Assembly: GCA_016744065.1 (NCBI GenBank)
Contig: JADGFA010000034.1
Span: forward strand, 1-46,784
Reading direction: 5' to 3'
DNA length: 46,784 bases
Origin: Gammaproteobacteria bacterium
GTDB taxonomy: Bacteria > Pseudomonadota > Gammaproteobacteria > SZUA-229
The notes beneath the pieces are model-generated. The model saw nothing but the letters and a program-made list of their open reading frames with translations, did no database searches and was not told the origin of the DNA. Positions 24,259 through 32,450 of this stretch are shown one piece after another. The position numbers and the translations under genes were made by a program. Each line of letters begins with the position of its first letter. Positions within the stretch are counted from its first letter, which is position 1.

Positions 24259-24732
24259 TTAAATACCGTGTTTTTCTCGAATGTTTTTAAGCAATCCTGC
24301 TGAGGCATCTTCGATTAGATCGAGGACATGCTCAAAACCCTGGTCTCCCCCATAATATGGGTCAGGTACTTCAGTTTCGGAAAAGTTATCGGCAAACTCA
24401 AGAAACATAAACAGATTCTCTGCGCTACCACCTGCAACATTTGTCAGGTCTGAGTGGTTGCTGCTATCCATTGCAATTATATAATCAAAATTATTAAAAT
24501 CATTTTTTTCAACCTTGCGGCCACGCAAGTCACTTAAATCTATACCCCGCTTAGCTGATGCTGATTGTGCTCGTTCATCTGGTGGGGAACCTATATGATA
24601 GGCGTGAGTACCGGCAGAGTCAGTTTTGATCTGGTCTGTGAGCCCGGCTTCTTTTATTATATGACGAAAATAACCTTCAGCCGTTGGGGATCGGCATATA
24701 TTACCCATGCAGATAAATAACACATTAACCAT
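24259..24732 (-). CDS. Low-molecular-weight protein tyrosine phosphatase
   Basis: 157-residue LMW phosphatase. The P-loop CMGNICRS gives C8-x5-R14, followed by S15, and the general-acid aspartate lies in EVPDPYYGG near the C-terminus. ATG 24732 is chosen over an in-frame ATG ten codons upstream because the P-loop then starts at residue 8 as in the family, and GGAG sits at the right distance upstream. It is cytosolic. It is divergent from cysS and is not beside exopolysaccharide or tyrosine-kinase genes, so its substrate is open; arsenate reductase-type activity is possible but less likely given the short YYGG-type ending. Confidence 0.9.
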   Translation of the reverse strand: MVNVLFICMGNICRSPTAEGYFRHIIKEAGLTDQIKTDSAGTHAYHIGSPPDERAQSASAKRGIDLSDLRGRKVEKNDFNNFDYIIAMDSSNHSDLTNVAGGSAENLFMFLEFADNFSETEVPDPYYGGDQGFEHVLDLIEDASAGLLKNIREKHGI

Positions 24733-24808
24733 TGTTAAGCTCCAATTTGAATTGCAAAGCATTGTATAATAATCACAAAAATTAACCGACTATTTTTATT
24801 AACGTTGA

Positions 24809-26203
24809 ATGAGCAATATGCTAAAAATATATAACACCTATACCAGTCAGAAAGAAGAATTTAAACCTATTGAGCCGAATAAAGTACGTATGTATGTCTG
24901 TGGTATGACGGTTTATGATTTGTGCCATCTGGGTCATGCCAGAGTACTGGTGGTATTTGATATGGTGACGCGTTACCTGAGGTCACAGGGTTATGATGTA
25001 ACGTATGTTCGTAATGTAACAGATATTGATGACAAAATAATTGCTCGTGCTAATGAAAATGGTGAAGATTTTAATGATTTAACCCGGCGTTTTATCAAGG
25101 CAATGCATGAAGACGCTCGTGCTTTGGGTGTTTTACCACCAGATGCAGAGCCACGGGCTACCTCATCTATGGCTGATATTATCAAGATGATTGAAACGTT
25201 GATAGAAAAGGGCTATGCCTATGCAGCGGATAATGGTGATGTTTATTATGATGTAAGCCAGTTTTCTGATTACGGCAAATTATCGGGAAAAATTATAGAG
25301 GATTTACGTGCGGGAGAGCGGGTTGCAATAGATGAGAATAAAGATGACCCGGTTGATTTTGTTTTATGGAAAGCAGCAAAACCTGATGAGCCTTTCTGGG
25401 AGTCGCCCTGGGGTAAAGGTCGTCCAGGTTGGCATATTGAGTGTTCAGCCATGTCAACCTGCTGCCTGGGTAATACATTTGATATTCATGGTGGCGGGCA
25501 GGATTTACAGTTTCCGCATCATGAAAATGAAATAGCACAAAGTGAAGCAGCGACAGGTGAAAAATTTGTAAATGTGTGGATGCATAATGGCTTTGTGCGT
25601 ATTGACGATGAAAAAATGTCAAAATCACTGGGTAATTTTTTTACTATTCGTGAAATATTAGAGCGTTACCGCGCAGAAGACGTACGTTACTTTATTCTAG
25701 CCAGCCATTACCGTAGCCCATTAAACTATGCTGACACAATGCTCGATAGCGCAGGCGCTGCATTAAGCCGTTTATATACCGCTTTACGTGATTGTGAAAT
25801 TACTGAAATGGGTGATGATTCGAAAGAATATGTTCAGCGTTTTGAAAATGCAATGAATGAAGATTTTAATACTGCTGAAGCGATGTCTGTTTTATTTGAT
25901 CTGGCGAACCAGATTAATAAACTGAAAATAGCGAATACAGAAAAAGCATCTGTGCTGGCTGCCACCTTAAAGCACTTAGGTAATATTCTTGGCTTATTGC
26001 AGGATGAACCAGAAAGTTATTTAAAAAAAGGCGGAAGCTTAACTGGGCTTGATGATGAGGCAATTAATTTATTAATTGAACAGCGTGCACAGGCAAAAGC
26101 AGATAAAAACTGGGGCGAAGCCGATGGTATTCGTGATCAGTTAAAAGAGCAGGGTATTGAGCTAGAAGATAAGGGCAGTGAGACTAGTTGGCGCCGTGTC
26201 TAA
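24809..26203 (+). CDS. cysS: Cysteine--tRNA ligase
   Basis: 464-residue class I aminoacyl-tRNA synthetase that charges tRNA-Cys. Signature parts are present: zinc-site and HIGH region [16 protein letters not shown] (about 31-46; HIGH reads HLGH, normal for CysRS), the ECSAMS zinc cysteine (about 211), [15 protein letters not shown] and KMSKSLGNF (about 270). A C-terminal helical anticodon-binding domain ends in [15 protein letters not shown] 24818 three codons later is an alternative start. A TATAAT at 24765-24770 is upstream without a good -35 box. Confidence 0.97.
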   Translation: MSNMLKIYNTYTSQKEEFKPIEPNKVRMYVCGMTVYDLCHLGHARVLVVFDMVTRYLRSQGYDVTYVRNVTDIDDKIIARANENGEDFNDLTRRFIKAMHEDARALGVLPPDAEPRATSSMADIIKMIETLIEKGYAYAADNGDVYYDVSQFSDYGKLSGKIIEDLRAGERVAIDENKDDPVDFVLWKAAKPDEPFWESPWGKGRPGWHIECSAMSTCCLGNTFDIHGGGQDLQFPHHENEIAQSEAATGEKFVNVWMHNGFVRIDDEKMSKSLGNFFTIREILERYRAEDVRYFILASHYRSPLNYADTMLDSAGAALSRLYTALRDCEITEMGDDSKEYVQRFENAMNEDFNTAEAMSVLFDLANQINKLKIANTEKASVLAATLKHLGNILGLLQDEPESYLKKGGSLTGLDDEAINLLIEQRAQAKADKNWGEADGIRDQLKEQGIELEDKGSETSWRRV

Positions 26204-26231
26204 ATATTAAGGGTAAATTAAAGGGTAAACA

Positions 26232-27182
26232 ATGATGAAAAATATAATCTGGCTTTTGTTTGTTTTTATTTTTGCCTGTTCTTCTGAGTCAGAAGATAAT
26301 TCAGAAAAACAGACGGTTGCAGCAGAATATGTAAAAGTCGAATACCATAATGATTACCAGATTGGTTCTTATACTTCATCTGCCTGGGGGTTTAATACTA
26401 ATAGTTACTGGATAGAGGGCCCCGATGGTGTTGTGCTGATTGGTACACAGTTTTTACCTTCTGCAGCGAATGAAGCGGTCGACCTGGCTGAAAGTGTTAC
26501 CGGTAAAAAAGTAGTGATGGCAATTGTTTTGCATGCTAATCCAGATAAATTTAATGGTACTGCAACATTAAAAGCACGCGGTATTAAAGTAGTTAGCTCT
26601 AAACAGGTTGTTGAGCTTATTCCTGGCGTTGATAAAACGCGTCGAGAATGGTTTTATGATCGTTATAAACCTGATTATCCAGAAAAACTAGTTTTACCTG
26701 ATGCTCTATGGGAAAAAACCCAGGAATTTGATGCGGCTGGTTTACGTTTTAAGGCTTACCTTATTCGAGGTGCGGTGAGTGAGGCTCATTTATTGATTGT
26801 TATCGATGGGCATTTATTTTCAGGGGACTTGATATCAAATAAGTATCATGCCTGGATGGCGCTGGGGAAAAGTAAACAATGGTTGGCGCGACTAGAAGAA
26901 ATTAGAAAGTTTATTAACCCAGTGGTAATTCATCCTGGACGTGGTTATGCAATGAAGGGTGAAGCTTTGTTAAGTCAACAGGAAAATTATCTGCGGTTTG
27001 TAAATAAAAAAATAGCTGAGTTTTATACCGGTGGTGAGATTACCAGGCAGGATAAAAAAGATATTATAAAAGCTATTACAAATAAATATCCAGCTTATGG
27101 GCTTAAGTATTTTTTAAATATAGGTATTCCAGCCGAATGGGAACAGATTCGTTTGAAAGATCACGAAATGATGCAAAAGTGA
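26232..27182 (+). CDS. Metallo-beta-lactamase-fold lipoprotein, degenerate metal site
   Basis: 316 residues. The N-terminus (MMKNIIWLLFVFIFAC) is a lipoprotein-type signal with the lipid cysteine near residue 16, followed by a Ser/Glu/Asp-rich linker. The rest reads as a metallo-beta-lactamase fold: NSYWIEGPDGVVLIGTQF, AEAxDL-type helix, then the metal loop, SEAHLLIVIDGHLFSGDLIS and VVIHPGRGY. The metal loop is HANPDK (101-106) instead of HxHxDH, so two ligands are replaced by N103 and K106 while H101 and D105 remain. It may bind one metal or none. Function is unknown; the predicted site is the envelope. Confidence 0.8.
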   Translation: MMKNIIWLLFVFIFACSSESEDNSEKQTVAAEYVKVEYHNDYQIGSYTSSAWGFNTNSYWIEGPDGVVLIGTQFLPSAANEAVDLAESVTGKKVVMAIVLHANPDKFNGTATLKARGIKVVSSKQVVELIPGVDKTRREWFYDRYKPDYPEKLVLPDALWEKTQEFDAAGLRFKAYLIRGAVSEAHLLIVIDGHLFSGDLISNKYHAWMALGKSKQWLARLEEIRKFINPVVIHPGRGYAMKGEALLSQQENYLRFVNKKIAEFYTGGEITRQDKKDIIKAITNKYPAYGLKYFLNIGIPAEWEQIRLKDHEMMQK

Positions 27183-27559
27183 TAATTAAGTCAAAATAAC
27201 CTGTTTCTTATATTTTAGTTAATCCAGATGTTATTTCTATTTTGTTAGCAGGTATACCCGATACTATTCTTTATTATTAAAGTGCTAAAACGCCCCTGTT
27301 TCAGGTGTTTTACGCTAATAAGTTGAAATACCTGAAACAGGGGTGTGAAATAGGACCAGTGTATGTCTTTTTTGAGTAAAAGCGACTTAATTTGTAAAAA
27401 GGCCATAGAACGCTGCGGCCTGGGCTTGAATTGAGCTTAAATTAACCGTATAATCGCGCGCCTGAGTCATGAGGCTCGGTTTTTTTAACTCCTTGTTCTA
27501 CTGATAACCCAATTTAATAGTTGGTTATACAGAGGGCATTAACCCGTAGGGAGCATACA
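27183..27559 (+). promoter_or_regulatory. Intergenic region: hairpin, rpsF promoter and leader
   Basis: A strong stem-loop comes first: 27293-27310 (CCCCTGTTTCAGGTGTTT) pairs at 17 of 18 positions with 27326-27343, loop 15 nt, without a T run. A near-consensus promoter follows: TTGAAT (27426-27431), 17 bases, TATAAT (27449-27454), with a GC-rich discriminator CGCGCGCC typical of growth-rate and stringent control. The roughly 100-nt leader contains ATAAC-C-CAA/TTG-GTTAT (about 27504-27528) and GGG-CATTAA-CCC just before the AGGGAG ribosome binding site (27548-27553). It may bind the S6:S18 pair for feedback, as known in other bacteria. Confidence 0.65.
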
Positions 27560-27997
27560 ATGCGTCATTACGAAATAGTGTTTTTGGTCCACCCTGACCA
27601 AAGTGAACAGGTGCCAGCGATGATAGAGCGCTATAAAGGCATTATTGAGTCTAAAGGTGGTAAAATACACCGTCTTGAAGACTGGGGCCGTCGTCAACTG
27701 GCTTATTCAATCAATAAAATCCATAAAGCGCATTATGTGCTTATGAATGTAGAGTGTGGTAACGAAGAAATGGCTGAACTTGAGTCAGGTTTCCGTTTTA
27801 ACGATGCCGTTCTGCGTAATATGGTTATCAAGTGCAAAGAAGCGATTACAGAGCAATCTCCTCTTATGAAAGAAGAAGAAAGCAAAAAATCTGATAAGCG
27901 TGAATCCAGTGCTAGTTCAACACCGGCTGAAGAAGCTACACCTGCACCTGAAACTAAAGAAGAAGCTGCTCCTGAAGCAGATGCTTCTGCTGAATAA
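27560..27997 (+). CDS. rpsF: 30S ribosomal protein S6
   Basis: 145 residues. The conserved N-terminus [25 protein letters not shown] and [16 protein letters not shown] identify S6, which pairs with S18 on the 30S platform. ATG 27560 is chosen over an in-frame TTG at 27521 because it gives the exact family start and is preceded by AGGGAG. Residues about 105-145 form a long acidic, Ala/Pro/Glu/Ser-rich tail, longer than in E. coli. First gene of the rpsF-rpsR-rplI operon; priB is absent between rpsF and rpsR. Confidence 0.97.
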   Translation: MRHYEIVFLVHPDQSEQVPAMIERYKGIIESKGGKIHRLEDWGRRQLAYSINKIHKAHYVLMNVECGNEEMAELESGFRFNDAVLRNMVIKCKEAITEQSPLMKEEESKKSDKRESSASSTPAEEATPAPETKEEAAPEADASAE

Positions 27998-28013
27998 TTG
28001 AGAGGATATAAAG

Positions 28014-28235
28014 ATGGCATATTTTCGTCGTAAAAAATTCTGTCGTTTCACTGCTGAAGGCATTACACAGTGTGACTACAAAGATCTGAACCTGCTGAAA
28101 AATTTCGTTGGTGAAACCGGTAAAATTGTTCCTGCACGTATTACAGGCACGAAAGCTAAATACCAACGTCAGGTAACAACTGCAATTAAGCGTGCGCGCT
28201 ATCTTGCATTGCTTCCTTATACTGATCAGCACTAA
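28014..28235 (+). CDS. rpsR: 30S ribosomal protein S18
   Basis: 73 residues, normal length. [37 protein letters not shown] is the family core, followed by [11 protein letters not shown] near the end. AGAGGA lies upstream of the ATG. The gene starts 16 bases after the rpsF stop. Confidence 0.98.
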   Translation: MAYFRRKKFCRFTAEGITQCDYKDLNLLKNFVGETGKIVPARITGTKAKYQRQVTTAIKRARYLALLPYTDQH

Positions 28236-28252
28236 TTTCAGAGGATTAAATA

Positions 28253-28702
28253 ATGGATATCATTCTATTAGAAAAAGTAGATCGCCTGGGTAAGCTGGGT
28301 GATGTAGTAAACGTAAAAAATGGTTTTGCACGTAATTTTTTATTACCATTTGGTAAAGCTAAAATTGCGAATAAAGAAAACATTAAAGAGCTGGAAGAAC
28401 GTCGTGCTGAATTTGAAGCAAAAGAAGCTGAAACACTAGCGGTTGCTACAGCACTTAAAGCTAAGCTTGATGAGCTGTCTATTAGTATTGCATCCAAGTC
28501 TGGTACTGAAGGTAAGCTTTTTGGTTCTGTTGGTAATGCTGATATTGCTGAAGCAATTGTTGCTGCCGGTGTTGATATTGAAAAGAAAGCGGTTCGTCTT
28601 CCTACGGGGCCTATTCGTAATGCAGGTGAGTACGCAATTGATCTACATTTACATACTGATGTTAATGCACAGATCAAACTAACGGTTGTTGGTGAAGAGT
28701 AA
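28253..28702 (+). CDS. rplI: 50S ribosomal protein L9
   Basis: 149 residues, as in E. coli. The N-domain MDIILLEKVDRLGKLGDVVNVKNGFARNFLLPFGKA is diagnostic. A long connecting helix (about 45-78) and the C-terminal rRNA-binding domain (LFGSVGNADIAEAI onward) are complete. A good AGAGGA site precedes the ATG. Last gene of the operon, closed by the hairpin at 28731-28759. Confidence 0.98.
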   Translation: MDIILLEKVDRLGKLGDVVNVKNGFARNFLLPFGKAKIANKENIKELEERRAEFEAKEAETLAVATALKAKLDELSISIASKSGTEGKLFGSVGNADIAEAIVAAGVDIEKKAVRLPTGPIRNAGEYAIDLHLHTDVNAQIKLTVVGEE

Positions 28703-28730
28703 GCTTAAACTTAACACCATAGGCACTTTA

Positions 28731-28759
28731 ACAACAGCCGGGCAATGCCCGGCTGTTGT
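28731..28759 (+). terminator. Hairpin terminator after rplI
   Basis: Perfect 13-base arms ACAACAGCCGGGC and GCCCGGCTGTTGT around an AAT loop. The stem is very GC-rich, but the downstream sequence CGTTCTGCTTC has only scattered T residues. It also lies past the end of the convergent haemoglobin gene. Confidence 0.75.
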
Positions 28760-28810
28760 CGTTCTGCTTCAGGGTGATGTGGCTATTACAGAGCAGGAGG
28801 ATTGTTATAT

Positions 28811-29233
28811 CTACTTTGGGAAATTTAAAATAGGCTGAGTAGGGTAGGCTACGGAGCACTCATCCAGAGAATCTTTTACCAGCGATTTTTTCAGTGCAGC
28901 ATCTGCGGTTATCCATTCTTTTCTTAAATTGTCTGCTATGCCAGCTTCTTTAATCGAGTCAGAAAGAAGTTTTGCTCTTTCTTCGAATAGTTCTTCACTG
29001 ATTAACATATGTTGATGGGCTGATTTAGGGTTTTTCCCACTATAACCTTTTGGGCCACCCATTAGTTGCATCATAAAGTCCGTTTGTTGCTCTTCTAAAA
29101 CATGTCGGGGCTTTTCGGTGAAGTATTTCTTTAACCAGTTATGTTTATATATTTTGCCATAGAAAATATTATGTACTTTAATTAATGTTTCTATACCACC
29201 AAGGCGATTATAAAGTGTTTTATCTATAGCCAT
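28811..29233 (-). CDS. Truncated haemoglobin
   Basis: 140-residue 2-on-2 globin. LYNRLGGIETLIKVHNIFYGKI is the usual start, with Y25 at about the B10 position of the distal pocket. MGGPKGYSGKNPKSAHQHMLI carries the proximal haem histidine (H73 by alignment of the AH..M.I pattern). Such globins bind oxygen or nitric oxide and protect respiration or detoxify NO. The pattern is nearest to group 1, but the C-terminal tail after about 120 is unusual. It is a single gene convergent with rplI. Confidence 0.87.
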   Translation of the reverse strand: MAIDKTLYNRLGGIETLIKVHNIFYGKIYKHNWLKKYFTEKPRHVLEEQQTDFMMQLMGGPKGYSGKNPKSAHQHMLISEELFEERAKLLSDSIKEAGIADNLRKEWITADAALKKSLVKDSLDECSVAYPTQPILNFPK

Positions 29234-29313
29234 GTTTTAAAGCCTGTTTCTGCTAATGTAATTAATAAAATATTATGTTTTTCAAGGGTGTATATAAATG
29301 GATATAATGATTT

Positions 29314-30555
29314 TTAGGAATTATTACCGTGCATAGCTTCATACATTGCAAGATATTCTGTTTCCATTGAGCTGAATTCATCCTGTAGTTGTGCAAAGGC
29401 AACATCTTTTTTAATAATATCTTCTTCCAGCTTGCCAATGGTGCTTTTCAGGGTGTCAGCTTCTTCATTGTTTATTGATTGTTCGTTTGACTCAGGTGTG
29501 GCTGGAGTGTCTTCATTATTGGAATTTTTGAGCCGCTCGTTTTCTTCTTCGAGTATTGATATGCAACTCATCATTTCTTTTGAGGTTCGAGAAAAATCAC
29601 CGATGGTTTCTTTTAGTTTTTCAGACTGAGTAGCATCAATTTCTAGTGATTCAATTGTATCTATCAAATTTTGTATTTTATCTTCCTGTTGTTCTACTAC
29701 TTCTTTCATTTGCTCAAGGTCAATGAGTGAGTTATCGTCAGTGCTGTTTTTGTCGTCAGTGAAAAGTGAGTTGTGTCGAGTATCTATATTGTCTACTTCT
29801 TCCTGTAGTCGCTTGTTTTCCATTTCCAGTACATCCATGCACATTCTTGAATCACTTAGTTGTCTTTCAATTATATCCATTTGTTCCTTAAGCGCTTTTA
29901 ATGAATCAGACTCTTCAGGGTGCTCATCTTCAGCATTTTCCATGGCTTTTTTCATGCTGCTTAAGGCGTTTTCCTGTTCATAAATTATGTCTTTTAATTT
30001 ATTAACTTCACCATCAATTTTCTTTCCCTGGGTTTCGATATAAAAGACTTTTTCTTTGCTTTCTTTTGCTGGGTCGTCGATAGAGCCGACTGATCTTATT
30101 TCAATAGTTGAAAGTTTTTCAAGCAGGTTTTTCATGCCGTCATAAATATTGTCCCAAAAGTGTATTTCATGCTCTGTTTTTTCAGCGGCCTCTTTTTCTA
30201 TAAGTAAAAACTGGTCTCGCATTTGTAGTAAATGGACTTGTGTTTCATCAGGTGCAGGTGACTTGTTTTCATCTTCCTCTGGTGTGGGGGCTGTGTCGTC
30301 AGTGTTTTCTTCTGTTTGGGGCTGTTGTTCTGATTTTTTTGTATTGCGTTCCATAGCCTGTTCAAGGAAGTCTATATAGTTGTTTCCCAGGCTTGTTGTG
30401 CTGGATTCATTATCCGCTTCCTGAAGAGAGGGCATTTTAACTGTATCCAGGTTTTTTGGTCTGCGGAATAGAATAACAGCTAGTGTTATGCTTAAACCTG
30501 TTAATACAAGGAGAACTTCGGCTATTATCAATATATATATGAGTGATATTTGCAT
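29314..30555 (-). CDS. Membrane-anchored acidic coiled-coil protein, unknown function
   Basis: 413 residues, not recognised. One hydrophobic helix (about 6-30) is followed by RRPK, predicting that the rest is cytoplasmic. Residues 40-105 are acidic and disordered (Glu/Asp/Thr/Pro-rich). From about 105 to 410 the protein is almost entirely long helices with heptad character (for example EQMDIIERQLSDSRMCMDVLEM and EEENERLKN), broken by short acidic linkers. It begins seven bases after the stop of the VWA gene on the same strand, so the two are surely co-transcribed. A scaffold or tether is a reasonable guess, no more. Confidence 0.82.
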   Translation of the reverse strand: MQISLIYILIIAEVLLVLTGLSITLAVILFRRPKNLDTVKMPSLQEADNESSTTSLGNNYIDFLEQAMERNTKKSEQQPQTEENTDDTAPTPEEDENKSPAPDETQVHLLQMRDQFLLIEKEAAEKTEHEIHFWDNIYDGMKNLLEKLSTIEIRSVGSIDDPAKESKEKVFYIETQGKKIDGEVNKLKDIIYEQENALSSMKKAMENAEDEHPEESDSLKALKEQMDIIERQLSDSRMCMDVLEMENKRLQEEVDNIDTRHNSLFTDDKNSTDDNSLIDLEQMKEVVEQQEDKIQNLIDTIESLEIDATQSEKLKETIGDFSRTSKEMMSCISILEEENERLKNSNNEDTPATPESNEQSINNEEADTLKSTIGKLEEDIIKKDVAFAQLQDEFSSMETEYLAMYEAMHGNNS

Positions 30556-30562
30556 TTATTTT

Positions 30563-32077
30563 TTAATCTTCTTCGTCAGCATTTTTAGCTTCTGATTTTT
30601 GTTTTTTTAAATGTCTGTATATTAAAAATCCATTTAAACCCAGAAAAATTAGAACAACATTAAATACGCCAAAATAGATTAATATTTTTCCAGTATTGTC
30701 TTCTTTAGTGGCTTCTTCGGTCATTACAGGATCAGGTTCTTCAGTAACTGAAGGGGGGGTGGTTTCTATTTCAGGTGCTTCTTTTTCAGGTTCAGGTTTA
30801 GGTTCTGGTTCAGTTGGCATTGTGTTTTTGAAAGAAAAAATTTGCTGACGTTGAAATGTACGTGATTTGGCGATTATAGCGGCACCATATATTCCATCCG
30901 CTTCAGGCCTGAATTGAATAATGAATTCACCTTGTTCATTTGCTGCTTCAATAGGAAATGTTTCTATGGTGTCGTCAGGGTGTTCTATTTCCAGTATGAT
31001 ATCTATATTATTTAATAGTTTCTCGTTAGCTTCTGTTTCTTCGTTTTGTATAAACCATGATTTAATAATTAATTCAGGCTGATAACTGTTTTCATTGAAC
31101 TCGAATCGGGTGCGGAGTTTTATATCGGTTACAATATATGCACGGTTGTCGTCATCACTAAATAGAATTTTCCATTCACCTTCATCTGGTTTTTTGATTG
31201 TAATCATGTCAAAGCTTGTTGATACAAACCATTTTATTTTTTCAGATTTAAAAGTAGAATTGATTTTTTCGCCAGAGGGAGGCTGGAGGTATATCTGGCT
31301 GTTTTCGGATTTCTTGTTAGCAATAATTGTTATTTCATTAATGCTGCTATCAACGATGAATTTATTTTCATTTAAAGGCAGCATATCAGGCTGTTTTGTT
31401 TGTTCAAATATTTTACTGAATACCTTGTGCAGGACATCATCACTGGCGGCAAGTGCATAACGTCCGTCAGTTGCATCTGCTATTTCCTGTAGTAGCTCCT
31501 GATCAGATGCTTCTGTAAATGCAATGCTATAAATTTTTATATTATGTTCGATAAGCTGGGGGAGTAAATTTTCAAAAATTTGCTCTCTGAGCTGTGCTGA
31601 TTTTTCTTTATTACCTACGTCCATTTGCCCGTCCGACATTAATATAATGACAGGCTCTCTATTGATCTGGTCACTTTCTTTTAAAAATTCTATGCCTTTT
31701 TTAATAGCTGAGTGAATATTAGTGTACATGCCCTTGTGTGAAATTTTATCAGTAGCATCTAATGCCTGGTTGAGTTGTTTATCGCTTTCTAACTGTGTCA
31801 GGTAGGTGATGGGCCAGGCTTTACTGCTAAAGCTAACCACGCTAAGGCGGTCCTGGTTATCGAGTAATGAAATGAATAATTTTGCTGCTGGTTTACGTAG
31901 TTGTTTAGGGTCGGTCTGTTTCATGCTGCCAGAGCTATCCATGATGACAATTGCATCCAGAGGGAGTTTTTCTGTAGATGTATCACTTTTAGAATGAACA
32001 GGAATACTTGCCATAAATAGTGTAAGGCAGGTGTAAATAAGGGATTTATTATTTAATTTTATAATTGGCACAGCCAA
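30563..32077 (-). CDS. Envelope VWA-domain protein with C-terminal membrane anchor
   Basis: 504 residues. A signal peptide (about 1-29) precedes a von Willebrand A domain (about 38-220) with an intact metal site: D47, S49 and S51 in MDSSGS, the later threonine in MYTN, and the aspartate of MSDGQMD. Residues about 230-410 look like beta-sandwich modules, followed by a Pro/Glu-rich linker (about 415-455), one membrane helix (about 465-487) and a short basic cytoplasmic tail. So the VWA part should face the periplasm and bind a ligand through a bound metal. Upstream partner of the coiled-coil gene. Architecture is unlike the cytosolic VWA of CbbO. Confidence 0.87.
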   Translation of the reverse strand: MAVPIIKLNNKSLIYTCLTLFMASIPVHSKSDTSTEKLPLDAIVIMDSSGSMKQTDPKQLRKPAAKLFISLLDNQDRLSVVSFSSKAWPITYLTQLESDKQLNQALDATDKISHKGMYTNIHSAIKKGIEFLKESDQINREPVIILMSDGQMDVGNKEKSAQLREQIFENLLPQLIEHNIKIYSIAFTEASDQELLQEIADATDGRYALAASDDVLHKVFSKIFEQTKQPDMLPLNENKFIVDSSINEITIIANKKSENSQIYLQPPSGEKINSTFKSEKIKWFVSTSFDMITIKKPDEGEWKILFSDDDNRAYIVTDIKLRTRFEFNENSYQPELIIKSWFIQNEETEANEKLLNNIDIILEIEHPDDTIETFPIEAANEQGEFIIQFRPEADGIYGAAIIAKSRTFQRQQIFSFKNTMPTEPEPKPEPEKEAPEIETTPPSVTEEPDPVMTEEATKEDNTGKILIYFGVFNVVLIFLGLNGFLIYRHLKKQKSEAKNADEED

Positions 32078-32433
32078 TATCCATTTTTTGTGTTTTTTTT
32101 ACAAAGAGGCCCTTTCTTGATAAAAAATTAAGAAAATCCCCCTAAGTCCTTCATTTTATTGTAGTACATATATAGGAAACTGTTATTAAGTGATTGAATT
32201 GATATCTGAAGAGGAATATAAGTGTCTGAAATTGGTAATTAGCAGGGCTGAACCCGTATCATTTTCATTTTAAGCGGGGCAAGAGGTCTTGAGTAAAATA
32301 GCTGCGTGATGCCCTGCGTCATAAGTTTTTGGCTTTTCCTGGTATAACGGCATAATGAAAATATTTTTGATCAGTGTGATCATGCTTTTTATTACAGTAT
32401 TAATCATTGATTTTAGGTACTTTTTCAATAAAA
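32078..32433. other. Gene-poor stretch between glnD and the VWA gene
   Basis: 356 bases downstream of glnD and upstream of the VWA gene (both minus strand). It must hold the VWA-gene promoter, but I see only weak boxes. GCAGGGC (32242-32248) and GCCCTGC (32311-32317) are perfect complements 62 bases apart and might close a long hairpin. One tiny plus-strand frame (32355-32450) is listed separately. Confidence 0.45.
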
Positions 32434-32450
32434 TTAATTCAGGTATTTGA
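32355..32450 (+). CDS. Possible 31-residue membrane microprotein
   Basis: A plus-strand frame starting ATG encodes MKIFLISVIMLFITVLIIDF then RYFFNKINSGI, which is one clean hydrophobic helix followed by a basic tail. It overlaps the last 17 bases of glnD on the opposite strand. There is no good ribosome binding site (CGGCATA precedes the ATG), and AT-rich DNA easily yields such frames by chance. Low confidence. Confidence 0.2.
   Translation: MKIFLISVIMLFITVLIIDFRYFFNKINSGI

Noticed and set aside
24733..24762. Ten-codon N-terminal extension of the LMW phosphatase
   Set aside because: The family starts a few residues before the P-loop, and GGAG precedes the internal ATG at 24732.
27521..27559. 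In-frame TTG as rpsF start
   Set aside because: It would add 13 residues absent from the S6 family and lies in the leader hairpin; ATG 27560 has a strong ribosome binding site.
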